Shown here piece after piece: positions 55,250 through 63,102 of a stretch of DNA of 64,000 nucleotides. Below the pieces are notes generated by a model. The model saw nothing but the letters and a program-made list of their open reading frames with translations, was not told where the DNA came from and searched no databases. How positions within the stretch are numbered: position 1 is the first letter of the stretch; each line of letters starts with the position of its first letter. The translations under genes and the position numbers were made by a program. Source of the stretch: CAYPLH01 sp964411505. GTDB taxonomy: Bacteria > Bacillota > Clostridia > CAYPLH01 > DUMO01. The stretch is taken from contig CAYPLH010000005.1 of the NCBI GenBank assembly GCA_964411505.1, forward strand, positions 1 to 64,000, read 5' to 3'.

Positions 55250-56479
55250 TTATGCCTCATTGCTAATGTTAAAGATTTCTCCCTTCCAATTTCGGAAAAC
55301 AGCTTTATCTTGTCCCATATATAACATATAATTTGGCAAAATAGGCGTTTTGCCCAGCCCCTGAGGTCCGTTTACTATATATGAGGGTATGGCCATTCCT
55401 GATGTCCTGCCCCGGAGGCTTTCCATAATTTCCATTCCCTCCTGTATATTGCACCAAAAGTGGCTTGTTCCCTTTACATTTTTGGGATGAAAAATATAGT
55501 AGGGCTTAACCCTAATTTTCAAAAGTGCTTGGTTTAGCTTTCTAACAACATATTTATTATTGTTAACTCCATTCAAAAGAACCATCTGGTTTCCTAAGGG
55601 AATTCCAGCATCTGTAAGCATTTCACAAGCCCTTTTAGCCTCAGATGAAATCTCCCGGGGATGGTTGAAATGTACATTAACATAGATGGGATGATACTTC
55701 TTAAGAATTCTTACTAGGTCGGAAGTTATCCTTTGTGGCAGTGTTACTGGTGTTCTGGTTCCAAAACGGATAATTTCAACATGCTTTATTTTTCTAAGCT
55801 CTGAAAGTAGCCATTCGATCATATCATCGGGTATCATAAATGCATCCCCTCCGGTTATCAGAACATCTCTTATTTCCTGGTTGTTTCTTATATAGTTTAT
55901 TGCACGAATAATTTTTTCTTTAGAAACATTTGTATCAAATTCACCAATCATCCGTCTTCTCTGGCAGAATCTGCAGAACATACCACATGCATTTGTCACC
56001 TTTATTATTAATCTATCCGGATATCTTCTTGTTATTATTTCCTCCACAGATGAAATTTTTTCATTCATGGGATCCATTTCGCCCTTATCATTAATTTCCT
56101 CTATGGAAGGTATTGATTGCCTCATTATTGGACAGTTTTTATCACCCGGGGTAATAAGTGACAGGTAATAAGGTGATACGGCAAACCTGTACATTTTTGA
56201 AATTGTTTTAATATTATCCATTTGCTCAGCAGATAAATCGATTATCTGGGCAATTTCAGACGGATCGGTAAATCTGTTTTTAAGCTGCCAGATATAATCA
56301 TTCCAATCTTCTGCTGACGCTCCAAGATACTTCAATATTTTCTTTCTCTGAATCTTAATTGTATCAGCATCTTCAATGCCTGTTTTTATATCATCTTTAA
56401 CTTCCAAATAATCAGTAATATTATCCTTAATATGTCTGAACCTTTCACCGTAATCATTATTCATTGTTTTATTTATCAA
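55250..56479 (-). CDS. eam: glutamate 2,3-aminomutase (radical SAM, PLP)
   Basis: This 409-residue radical-SAM enzyme belongs to the lysine 2,3-aminomutase group. The iron-sulfur cysteines are Cys165, Cys169 and Cys172 (CGMFCRFC), and the PLP lysine is Lys377 in GLGK. Lysine 2,3-aminomutase binds the substrate side chain with two Asp residues; here they are Lys333 (HPKNVKG) and Asn370 (IVNGPQG), the pair reported for glutamate 2,3-aminomutase of Clostridioides difficile. It should therefore convert L-glutamate to beta-glutamate, a compatible solute. The start is a TTG at 56479, nine bases after GGAGG. A c-di-AMP riboswitch and terminator lie upstream, in keeping with osmotic control. No acetyltransferase gene accompanies it, unlike the N-acetyl-beta-lysine pathway. 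Confidence 0.88.
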   Translation of the reverse strand: MINKTMNNDYGERFRHIKDNITDYLEVKDDIKTGIEDADTIKIQRKKILKYLGASAEDWNDYIWQLKNRFTDPSEIAQIIDLSAEQMDNIKTISKMYRFAVSPYYLSLITPGDKNCPIMRQSIPSIEEINDKGEMDPMNEKISSVEEIITRRYPDRLIIKVTNACGMFCRFCQRRRMIGEFDTNVSKEKIIRAINYIRNNQEIRDVLITGGDAFMIPDDMIEWLLSELRKIKHVEIIRFGTRTPVTLPQRITSDLVRILKKYHPIYVNVHFNHPREISSEAKRACEMLTDAGIPLGNQMVLLNGVNNNKYVVRKLNQALLKIRVKPYYIFHPKNVKGTSHFWCNIQEGMEIMESLRGRTSGMAIPSYIVNGPQGLGKTPILPNYMLYMGQDKAVFRNWKGEIFNISNEA

Positions 56480-56574
56480 ATAACAACACCTCCAAAAAAA
56501 TTTGACTGCCCTAAATTAAGAGCCTAGCGGTATCCTTTATTCGCATACTTTTAAGTGCGGGCTTCGCATAACGT

Positions 56575-56665
56575 TCCAAACTAAAAAGCGGCTAAAAATT
56601 GTTAATCAGTTTTAATATCAACCTGTTTCCGGATTGAAATAAACTGAACAGCAATTTTTAGCCGC
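56575..56665 (-). terminator. riboswitch expression-platform terminator
   Basis: AAGCGGCTAAAAATTG pairs with CAATTTTTAGCCGCTT, followed by TTTAG on the minus strand, between the aptamer and the aminomutase gene. Additional pairing of GTTCAG with CTGAT-like bases extends the stem. It should stop transcription in one ligand state. Confidence 0.85.
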
Positions 56666-56701
56666 TTAGTATTCAGCTGTTATAAAAAAAGGCATATTTA
56701 T

Positions 56702-56945
56702 TAATCCCTTTTCCTAAAGCTTTCGAGGTTAGCTGATGGGTTCGGGCTAAAAAGGATTCGCCCTACTGAATACTTCAGATTCACCCCTGATCTATATAAC
56801 AAAAACCTGGATACATCATTATTTGATAACTTTTTTATACAGGCTCCGTCCTAACACGTTAAAAATAGATCGCCCGGGAAATATTCCCGGTGGTTCCCCC
56901 GTATTTTGCTCAAGCAAAAATTCAGCTTATTAATTCCAATCGCCT
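56702..56945 (-). promoter_or_regulatory. cyclic-di-AMP riboswitch (ydaO/yuaA class)
   Basis: On the minus strand the conserved ydaO blocks appear in order: CGGGGGAACCA near 56900, GGGGTGAATC near 56790, GGGCGAATCC near 56760, and the hallmark CATCAGCTAACCTCGAAAGC at about 56738-56719. The known class senses c-di-AMP and turns off genes for osmolyte uptake, potassium transport and wall remodelling. An extra hairpin (TTCCCGGG region) makes the middle longer than in the Bacillus example. It is followed by a strong terminator and the aminomutase gene. Confidence 0.92.
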
Positions 56946-57124
56946 CTTTATAGGTCTTGCTTTTTATGCGCAAGATCCATAAGAGTAAGAGGTCTTCTAC
57001 TCATTGTTTTTAATAATCCAGCAAGTTTTAACAATTAAAATAAAGCTAAATAACTAAACTGCCAGACACTTCACAAGAAAAGAAATAATCTTTTATTTCT
57101 TTAAAATAGGTACCTTTGTTAATA

Positions 57125-57153
57125 ATAGTATCAAAATTAAAAAAGTATGTCAA
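57125..57153 (-). promoter_or_regulatory. promoter of the riboswitch-aminomutase transcript
   Basis: TTGACA (57153-57148) and TACTAT (57130-57125) are separated by 17 bases on the minus strand, a near-consensus vegetative promoter. Transcription would begin near 57117. Confidence 0.8.
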
Positions 57154-57301
57154 TGACTAGCGGAAATTTTTCTCTGACCACTTCCCACACTAGGCCCATG
57201 TTTTTATCATTCAGAAGTAATTATTTATTTGGCGTGCGATTTTTTTTGCCAAGGCAAAAAACGCACATGCGCAACTTCAATCCGTCTTTTTCTTAGTTAT
57301 G

Positions 57302-57507
57302 ATGATATAGTGTAGCATAAAGAACAATTGGCTTTATTTTGACAGAAAACTCGGTGAGTGGAATATAAAAATGCGTGAAAAAAACAGGATGTTTTTTTAG
57401 CTTTATGCGCCACGGATGGCGCATATAAAGCGCTAGTATTTTTATATTCCAAGAGCCGTTAGTTTTCAAAAAAATAATTAGCCTGTTCTGTTGCTACACT
57501 ATATCAT
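57302..57507. repeat. palindromic repeat A, copy 2
   Basis: Outer ends ATGATATAGTGTAGCA and TTGCTACACTATATCAT are near-perfect complements. Inner arms include GGAATATAAAAATGC against AGTATTTTTATATTCC, and the central hairpin reads TGCGCCACGGATGGCGCA. Compared with copy 1 the central stem has A-T pairs replaced by G-C pairs on both sides. Confidence 0.75.
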
Positions 57508-57639
57508 TCATTACAATCAAAAAAGCAGATTAAAACATGCGCAATTATATCATGCAATTTCTTCGAAATTCATGATATAATAACCTCATCATCCTCATTA
57601 CGAGGGTATAATAATCGTTTATGCAAAGGAGAGGTTTCT

Positions 57640-57936
57640 TTGGGTGATATATTGGATAGTTATGTTTATAGATCTGGCATTGGAAACAATGTTTTACCTA
57701 CTCTTATCAATCCAACAGGCATGTTTCTGATTGTTAGGGTAGTTATTTGGTGGACGCTTTTACTATTTGGGTCGAGTGCTTTATTAATGTGGCTTTGGAA
57801 TATAACTATAACAAAAATTTTTAGTTTAAGACAAATCAAGTTCTGGGAATCCGTAAGGTTAGTAATAATCGTATGGCTTCTATTGGGTAAGGCTTTTGAT
57901 TTGCTTCCTTTAGGAGCTTTTTTTGCTTTATTTTGA
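57640..57936 (+). CDS. small membrane protein of unknown function
   Basis: A 98-residue protein with two long hydrophobic segments (about 28-52 and 68-96) and no recognisable family. The start is a TTG at 57640 with AAGGAGAGG upstream. It ends directly at the ribosome-site region of the following NagZ-like gene, so the two are probably one transcript. The second hydrophobic segment ends almost at the C-terminus. Confidence 0.6.
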   Translation: MGDILDSYVYRSGIGNNVLPTLINPTGMFLIVRVVIWWTLLLFGSSALLMWLWNITITKIFSLRQIKFWESVRLVIIVWLLLGKAFDLLPLGAFFALF

Positions 57937-57956
57937 CCATTGGGAGAATTAATAAA

Positions 57957-59225
57957 GTGCTAAAAAAAACAATAATCATCGGAGCTGTAATTGCGCTAAT
58001 ATTCACACTTGCTGGCTGCTTTAGAAAAAACGCAAATAAACACGACAATAATAGTATAAAGAGTACTCAACCTACACACTCACCAAATCTGTCGCAATCA
58101 GTCAATCCATCTTTTGATGAGGTTGACTATATAAAAAAGCAGGTTGACAGTATGACTTTGGAGGAAAAAATCGGTCAAATGCTGATAGTTGGCTTTAACA
58201 GCTATACTTACAGCGATGATGCAAGAGAAATGATTGAGAAGTATAAGGTTGGGGGCTTCATTTTATTTAGTCGCAATATTAAAAATACTAATCAGCTTCT
58301 TGACTTAACCAACTCATTAAAAAATGCAAACTCCAAAAGTAAAATTCCTTTATTTATATCTGTGGATGAAGAAGGTGGCAGAGTAAGCCGGGTTACCGAT
58401 GAACTTTTAAATATACCCGCAGGTAAGATAATCGGTGAAATTAACAGCACGGATTTTGCTTTTAAAATCGGTGACCTTCTTGCAAAGAAGATAAAAGCCT
58501 TTGGATTTAATATAAACTTCGCTCCTGTTCTGGATGTAAACAGCAATCCCGAAAATTCCGTAATAGGTGACAGATCACTGGGTTCCAATGCTGAAACGGT
58601 TAGCAAACTTGGCAGCCAAATCATGAAGGGTATTGTCTCTAACAATGTAATTTCTGTTGTAAAACACTTTCCAGGGCATGGTGATACTTTGGTGGATTCT
58701 CATATAGGATTGCCATTAATTAATCATGACATTGAAAGGCTACAAGAAATTGAGCTTGTCCCGTTTAAAAAAGCAATTAAAAACGGAGCTGATTCAATAA
58801 TGATAGCTCATATTCTTTTGACAAAACTTGATAATGAAAACCCGGCATCATTTTCAAAAGTAATAATTACCGAGCTTTTAAGGAAGGAAATGGGATTTGA
58901 TGGTCTCATATTTACCGACGATATGACCATGGGTGCTATAATTAAGAATTATGATATAGAAAAGGCAGCTATAAAATCTATAAATACAGGCTGTGACATA
59001 ATACTGGTTTGTCATGGCTACCAGAATCAAAAAAAAGTAATTGATGCTCTTATAAAGGCAGCACAGGATAGAATTATATCCGAAGAAAGAATAGATGAGA
59101 GTGTTTATAGAATATTGGATTTTAAGAAGCGGTATCAGATATCAAACGATCCAGTTGACTCTGTCGATATTGATGAAATAAACAGACAAATAGAATCTGT
59201 GCTGGAAGAATATTTGAATAATTGA
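57957..59225 (+). CDS. nagZ: beta-N-acetylhexosaminidase lipoprotein (GH3, NagZ-like)
   Basis: This protein of about 422 residues is a family 3 glycoside hydrolase. KHFPGHGDT carries the catalytic His/Asp dyad of NagZ-type enzymes and FTDDMTMGAI the nucleophile Asp. A lipobox (FTLAGC) after a short hydrophobic segment places it on the outer membrane face, followed by an Asn/Ser/Pro linker. It would release N-acetylglucosamine from muropeptides or chitin fragments. I use the GTG at 57957, nine bases after GGGAG; the longer frame starts with a TTG at 57933 that overlaps the previous stop. Confidence 0.88.
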   Translation: MLKKTIIIGAVIALIFTLAGCFRKNANKHDNNSIKSTQPTHSPNLSQSVNPSFDEVDYIKKQVDSMTLEEKIGQMLIVGFNSYTYSDDAREMIEKYKVGGFILFSRNIKNTNQLLDLTNSLKNANSKSKIPLFISVDEEGGRVSRVTDELLNIPAGKIIGEINSTDFAFKIGDLLAKKIKAFGFNINFAPVLDVNSNPENSVIGDRSLGSNAETVSKLGSQIMKGIVSNNVISVVKHFPGHGDTLVDSHIGLPLINHDIERLQEIELVPFKKAIKNGADSIMIAHILLTKLDNENPASFSKVIITELLRKEMGFDGLIFTDDMTMGAIIKNYDIEKAAIKSINTGCDIILVCHGYQNQKKVIDALIKAAQDRIISEERIDESVYRILDFKKRYQISNDPVDSVDIDEINRQIESVLEEYLNN

Positions 59226-59356
59226 AAACAGCCTATCAAGAGTATTTTATCGCGGAGTTCCGCTAAAAATAACCCTTACTTCTTGCTATCAATGGAATTG
59301 AGTATGCTGGGATATATAAAAATAGCAGCATTTTGGGAGCTAGGCGGAGCTAGCCT

Positions 59357-60115
59357 TTAATAGCTGAATATCTCCGATACTTTCATTTCCAAGCCTTCAA
59401 AAAAGCTCGATTTTACGGTATCTCCCTTCTTATAGGTAGCTAAGTTATCTACCTTATACTCCTTGAAGCTGTAAACAAGCACAGTCTCATTCTTGCGGTC
59501 TACAACCCAAAATTCCTTCACTCCTGAAAGCATATATGTGTTTAACTTATCCACCATGTCCTTTGAGCGAGTGCTACGGGAGAGTATTTCTACAACAAGG
59601 GATGGGGTTCCCATATACCGCCCATTCTCATTGATCTTTTCATCTGTATCACAAGCTATTAAAAGGTCGGGTTGCATCACATCAGGTTCCTTAAAACCTA
59701 TTTTATAAAAGTGTACATCAAATGGGGCATAAAAAGCCTTGCATTTTTTCCCCGTAAGATATTCCCTAAATCTTATATACATACTACCTGATATGTCCTG
59801 GTGAAAGGAGCTTGGTGATGCTAGCAGCACAATTTCACCATTAATAAACTCCATTCTCAGCTCGCTGTTTTCATAAATCTCCATAAACTCTTCATAGGAA
59901 ACCTTCTTTCCACCATAAATATAATCAACTGCTTTTTCTTTTATTGCAAAATATCGGTCATAATCTGTAATATATGGTGAAAGCCTAATCGCTTTCTTTC
60001 CGTTTTTTGTAACAATCACCTCATTATCATTCTGAACATACTCTAGGTATTTGCCAAGGTTTTTCTTTAAATCCGTTGCAGTAATTATGTTTTTGTAACC
60101 TTCATCTTTTTTCAT
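59357..60115 (-). CDS. Phd/YefM antitoxin-Uma2 nuclease fusion protein
   Basis: This 252-residue protein joins two domains. Residues 8-48 (ITATDLKKNLGKYL, VTKNGKKAIRL) match the DNA-binding N-terminus of Phd/YefM antitoxins. Residues 70-252 match Uma2 (DUF820), a PD-(D/E)xK nuclease-like family: EFINGEIV, SPSSFHQ, QPD with Asp150, VVEILS with Glu176, and the helix with DMVDKLNTYM. The key acidic residues are present, so the nuclease fold may be active. Uma2 proteins are widespread and poorly understood. Four CGTACG operators cover the promoter, as expected if the Phd part autoregulates. No separate toxin lies nearby. The ribosome site is weak, which would keep expression low. Confidence 0.82.
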   Translation of the reverse strand: MKKDEGYKNIITATDLKKNLGKYLEYVQNDNEVIVTKNGKKAIRLSPYITDYDRYFAIKEKAVDYIYGGKKVSYEEFMEIYENSELRMEFINGEIVLLASPSSFHQDISGSMYIRFREYLTGKKCKAFYAPFDVHFYKIGFKEPDVMQPDLLIACDTDEKINENGRYMGTPSLVVEILSRSTRSKDMVDKLNTYMLSGVKEFWVVDRKNETVLVYSFKEYKVDNLATYKKGDTVKSSFFEGLEMKVSEIFSY

Positions 60116-60123
60116 AATCTTGA

Positions 60124-60165
60124 GGTTCGTTGATCCGTGACTTTAGTCATCGGAGAAGAACCGTG
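60124..60165 (-). other. leader hairpin of the Phd-Uma2 transcript
   Basis: On the minus strand GGTTC and GAACC enclose TCCGATGACT and AGTCACGGA, a two-part stem within the 5' leader just upstream of the start. It may modulate translation or mRNA stability. Confidence 0.5.
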
Positions 60166-60223
60166 ATACACCACCTTTTTAATATTCCTTTTTTAGAATA
60201 GCATAAATATATTACCAAGACCA

Positions 60224-60300
60224 TTTCGTACGATTATATCGTACGATTATTTTATCATGCCGCACGATATAGGTCAACATGTTTATTATATCGTACGAAT
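60224..60300 (-). promoter_or_regulatory. promoter with four CGTACG operators
   Basis: On the minus strand TTGACC (60277-60272) and TAAAAT (60254-60249) have a 17-base spacer. Palindromic sites of consensus TATCGTACGATA are centred at 60229/60230, 60242/60243, 60263/60264 (imperfect, CGCACG) and 60294/60295: one upstream of the -35 box, one inside the spacer and two over the start region. Bound repressor would block the promoter. Confidence 0.75.
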
Positions 60301-60316
60301 AATGGAATGTAGACGC

Positions 60317-60370
60317 AAAAAGACCGGTCGTTAAAGCTTTTACACTTATGCTGACCGGTCTTCTTTTTTA
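60317..60370. terminator. terminator of the aldolase gene
   Basis: AAGACCGGTC and GACCGGTCTT form a strong stem with a 20-base loop; T-runs follow on both strands. It lies about 40 bases past the aldolase stop and also insulates the Phd-Uma2 promoter. Confidence 0.85.
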
Positions 60371-60411
60371 CTACTTGAAATAGATTTACTGCGCTTACCT
60401 TTAAACTAAAC

Positions 60412-61341
60412 TTAAATCTTATTATCGCAACCTAAAACATTCTTAATCTTATGTCCAACAACCTCTTTTATAGCTGACCTTGCAGGTCCAAGATACTGTC
60501 TGGGATCGAAATCTTCTGGTTTTTCATAAAAATGTTTTCTAACCGAAGCTGTAAGTGCAAGCCTTAAGTCTGTGTCAATGTTAATTTTGCAAACTGCCAG
60601 TGAAGCAGCTCTTCTTAGCATATCCTCCGGAACTCCTTTTGCTCCAGGCATTTTCCCACCATATTTATTGCAGATCTCCACATATTCGGGCATAACTGAT
60701 GAAGCGCCATGTAACACAATAGGGAATCCAGGCAGCCTCTTTTGAATATCTTCAAGAATGTCGAATCTGAGTTTTGCTTCACCTTTAAATTTGTATGCAC
60801 CATGACTTGTTCCTATAGCTATTGCTAATGAGTCCACACCAGTTCTTTGCACGAACTCCTCAACCTGATCAGGATCGGTAAAGGCAGCATCTTGCTCAGA
60901 TACGTTAACATCATCTTCTATTCCAGCAAGCTTGCCAAGTTCACCTTCAACAACAACACCTTTTGAATGGGCATAGTCAACAACCTCTTTTGTGACGCGA
61001 ATGTTTTCTTCGAAAGGATGCTTTGAACCATCAATCATAACAGATGTAAATCCGCCGTCTATACATGATTTGCAGATTTCAAAGTCTTCTCCATGATCAA
61101 GATGAACACAGATAGGCAGTCCTGTATCTTCAACAGCAGCTTCAATAAGCTTCATTAAGTATACATGCTTTGCATACTTTCTGGCTCCTGCAGAAACCTG
61201 CAGTATAAGCGGTGCGTTTAATTCCTTAGCAGCCTCTGTTATCCCCTGAACGATCTCCATATTATTGACGTTAAAAGCACCAACTGCATATCCGCCTTCA
61301 TATGCTTTTTTAAACATTTCTTTTGTAGTAACTAATGGCAT
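60412..61341 (-). CDS. fba: class II fructose-1,6-bisphosphate aldolase
   Basis: This 309-residue zinc aldolase has the family motifs YAVGAFNVNNMEI, HLDHGEDFE (zinc ligands), GELGKLAGIED and VLHGASSV. It splits fructose bisphosphate in glycolysis. I start at the ATG at 61341 behind AAGGAG, giving MPLVTTKEM; the frame extending to 61377 adds an unsupported tail. It is divergent from the phosphofructokinase gene. Confidence 0.97.
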   Translation of the reverse strand: MPLVTTKEMFKKAYEGGYAVGAFNVNNMEIVQGITEAAKELNAPLILQVSAGARKYAKHVYLMKLIEAAVEDTGLPICVHLDHGEDFEICKSCIDGGFTSVMIDGSKHPFEENIRVTKEVVDYAHSKGVVVEGELGKLAGIEDDVNVSEQDAAFTDPDQVEEFVQRTGVDSLAIAIGTSHGAYKFKGEAKLRFDILEDIQKRLPGFPIVLHGASSVMPEYVEICNKYGGKMPGAKGVPEDMLRRAASLAVCKINIDTDLRLALTASVRKHFYEKPEDFDPRQYLGPARSAIKEVVGHKIKNVLGCDNKI

Positions 61342-61478
61342 ATTCTCCAACTCCTTATTTATTTTTAAGAGAACCATTTTTCGGTAATAATAAATAATAT
61401 GGTTCCCAAATTAGCATAATAAAATTAATAAAAATAACGTACACCGTAATTATTAAACTCTATCAAATATCTCCTGAG

Positions 61479-61508
61479 ATTATAATCACAATGTGAATTA
61501 TGTGTTAA
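61479..61508 (-). promoter_or_regulatory. aldolase promoter
   Basis: TTAACA (61508-61503) and TATAAT (61484-61479) with an 18-base spacer on the minus strand, about 140 bases before the aldolase start. Confidence 0.5.
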
Positions 61509-61591
61509 TATTTTGTCATTATTAATTTTACCAGATTAGTCCTACAAATCAAGTTTATTTTAAAATATTGTTGAAAATTTAACAATAAAAA

Positions 61592-61620
61592 TTGCATTTT
61601 AATAAACCTTATGCTATATT
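61592..61620 (+). promoter_or_regulatory. phosphofructokinase promoter
   Basis: TTGCAT (61592-61597) and TATATT (61615-61620) with a 17-base spacer, 130 bases before the phosphofructokinase start. The two divergent glycolytic genes thus share a 409-base control region. Confidence 0.45.
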
Positions 61621-61750
61621 TTTATCTATGTTATATTTTTTGTGCTGATAAATTCTCCTAAAGGTGAATGACTCTACATATAAAGATATGCTTAATATAA
61701 AAAAGCAAGTCTTTAAGATATAAAAACTAAATGGAAAGAAGGTTTTATGA

Positions 61751-62998
61751 ATGTCAGAATTAAGAGGTAATTGCATATTTGGTCAGTCCGGTGGTCCAAC
61801 ATCAGTAATAAACTCCAGTGCATCAGGAGTTATTCAGGAAGCCTTAAAGCAAAACGCAATAGATAAAGTATACGGAGCTGCTCATGGAATTAAGGGTATT
61901 CTTGAAGAAGAATTTTATGATATGAGTTTCGAAGATTTAGAAGAGCTTAATCTGTTAAAAACCACACCTTCGTCTGCATTGGGATCTGTTCGATACAAAC
62001 TGGCTGATCCTGATAAGGATGATACCGATTTTAAAAGAATATTAGAAGTATTTAAAAAGTATAACATCAGGTACTTCTTTTATAATGGCGGAAACGACTC
62101 TATGGACACCTGCAATAAGATAAGTAAATTTATGCAAAAGTCGGGATATGAATGTAGAGTTATGGGTGTACCAAAAACAATTGATAATGACCTTTTTGGC
62201 ACTGATCATTGTCCTGGATACGGAAGTGCTGCCAAATATATTGCAACTTCCACAATGGAAATTTACCATGACGCTGTTGTATATGACAAAGGTCAAATTA
62301 CCATTTTAGAGGTTATGGGAAGAAATGCAGGTTGGCTTACTGCAGCAACCGCTCTTGCCACTTATGGCGGCTTTGGCCCTGATTTAATTTATCTTCCTGA
62401 ACTTCCATTTTGTCTTGATAAGTTCTTTTCAGATGTTGAAAGAGTTTATAAACAAAACGGTAAAGTAATCGTAGCTGTTTCAGAAGGCATAAAGGATAGT
62501 GCTGGAAAATACATTTCAGAATATGGCTCTAACCTTGCTGATTCAAAAGATTCTTTTGGTCATTCACAGCTTGGTGGTCTGGCATATACACTGGCAGATC
62601 TTGTTAAACAAAAAATGAGTGGCGTTAAGGTGCGTGGTATTGAATTTAGCCTTCTCCAAAGGTGTGCAGCCCATCTAGCTTCAAAAACCGATGTAGAAGA
62701 AGCATTTATGGCCGGACAGGCTGCCGTTATAAACGCAGTAAATGGAATTACCGACAAAATGGTCGCATTTGAAAGAGCTGAAGGTGCTGAATATAAATGC
62801 AATATCAAGCTGATTGACTTAACTGATGTTGCAAATACTGAAAAGAGAGTACCAAAAGAATGGATCAACGATGAAGGAAACGGATTGAATGAACAATTTA
62901 TTAAGTATGCTCTTCCCCTTATCCAAGGCGAATCCTGTCCTCCTATTGTGAATGGACTTCCAAGATTCGCTAACTTAAAAAAGGTTAGAGCACAGTAG
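61751..62998 (+). CDS. pfp: pyrophosphate-dependent 6-phosphofructokinase
   Basis: A 415-residue phosphofructokinase. GQSGGPTSVIN forms the phosphate loop, GGNDSMDT has Asp in the position that marks pyrophosphate instead of ATP use, and PKTIDNDL and GRNAGW are substrate and catalytic motifs. It phosphorylates fructose 6-phosphate reversibly, saving ATP as is common in cellulolytic clostridia. AGAAGG lies upstream of the ATG at 61751. A terminator follows. Confidence 0.95.
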   Translation: MSELRGNCIFGQSGGPTSVINSSASGVIQEALKQNAIDKVYGAAHGIKGILEEEFYDMSFEDLEELNLLKTTPSSALGSVRYKLADPDKDDTDFKRILEVFKKYNIRYFFYNGGNDSMDTCNKISKFMQKSGYECRVMGVPKTIDNDLFGTDHCPGYGSAAKYIATSTMEIYHDAVVYDKGQITILEVMGRNAGWLTAATALATYGGFGPDLIYLPELPFCLDKFFSDVERVYKQNGKVIVAVSEGIKDSAGKYISEYGSNLADSKDSFGHSQLGGLAYTLADLVKQKMSGVKVRGIEFSLLQRCAAHLASKTDVEEAFMAGQAAVINAVNGITDKMVAFERAEGAEYKCNIKLIDLTDVANTEKRVPKEWINDEGNGLNEQFIKYALPLIQGESCPPIVNGLPRFANLKKVRAQ

Positions 62999-63044
62999 AA
63001 GCTGAATCAACGTTTTCTATAGAAAAAAGAAAAAGGTATAATTT

Positions 63045-63082
63045 AAAAGGAGACATTATCACCTAAGACAATGTCTCCTTTA
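63045..63082. terminator. terminator between phosphofructokinase and the symporter
   Basis: AAAGGAGACATTATC and ACAATGTCTCCTTT form a stem followed by a T-rich tail on the plus strand. It sits between two convergent genes and may work in both directions. Confidence 0.85.
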
Positions 63083-63102
63083 TTGCTTTTTTTATTTAAT
63101 AC

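Larger units (their letters stand above)
56480..57124 (-). promoter_or_regulatory. long leader region of the aminomutase transcript
   Basis: The transcript leader is about 640 bases. Beyond the aptamer and terminator it contains a 5' hairpin at about 56942-56994 (GACCTCTT…AAGAGG with GGATCTTGC/GCAAGACC inside) and a small hairpin near 56543-56568 (CGCATACTTTTAAGTGCG). No coding frame is supported. Confidence 0.6.

Noticed and set aside
55250..56479. Annotation as lysine 2,3-aminomutase
   Set aside because: The two Asp residues that bind the lysine side chain are replaced by Lys333 and Asn370, the glutamate-enzyme pattern.
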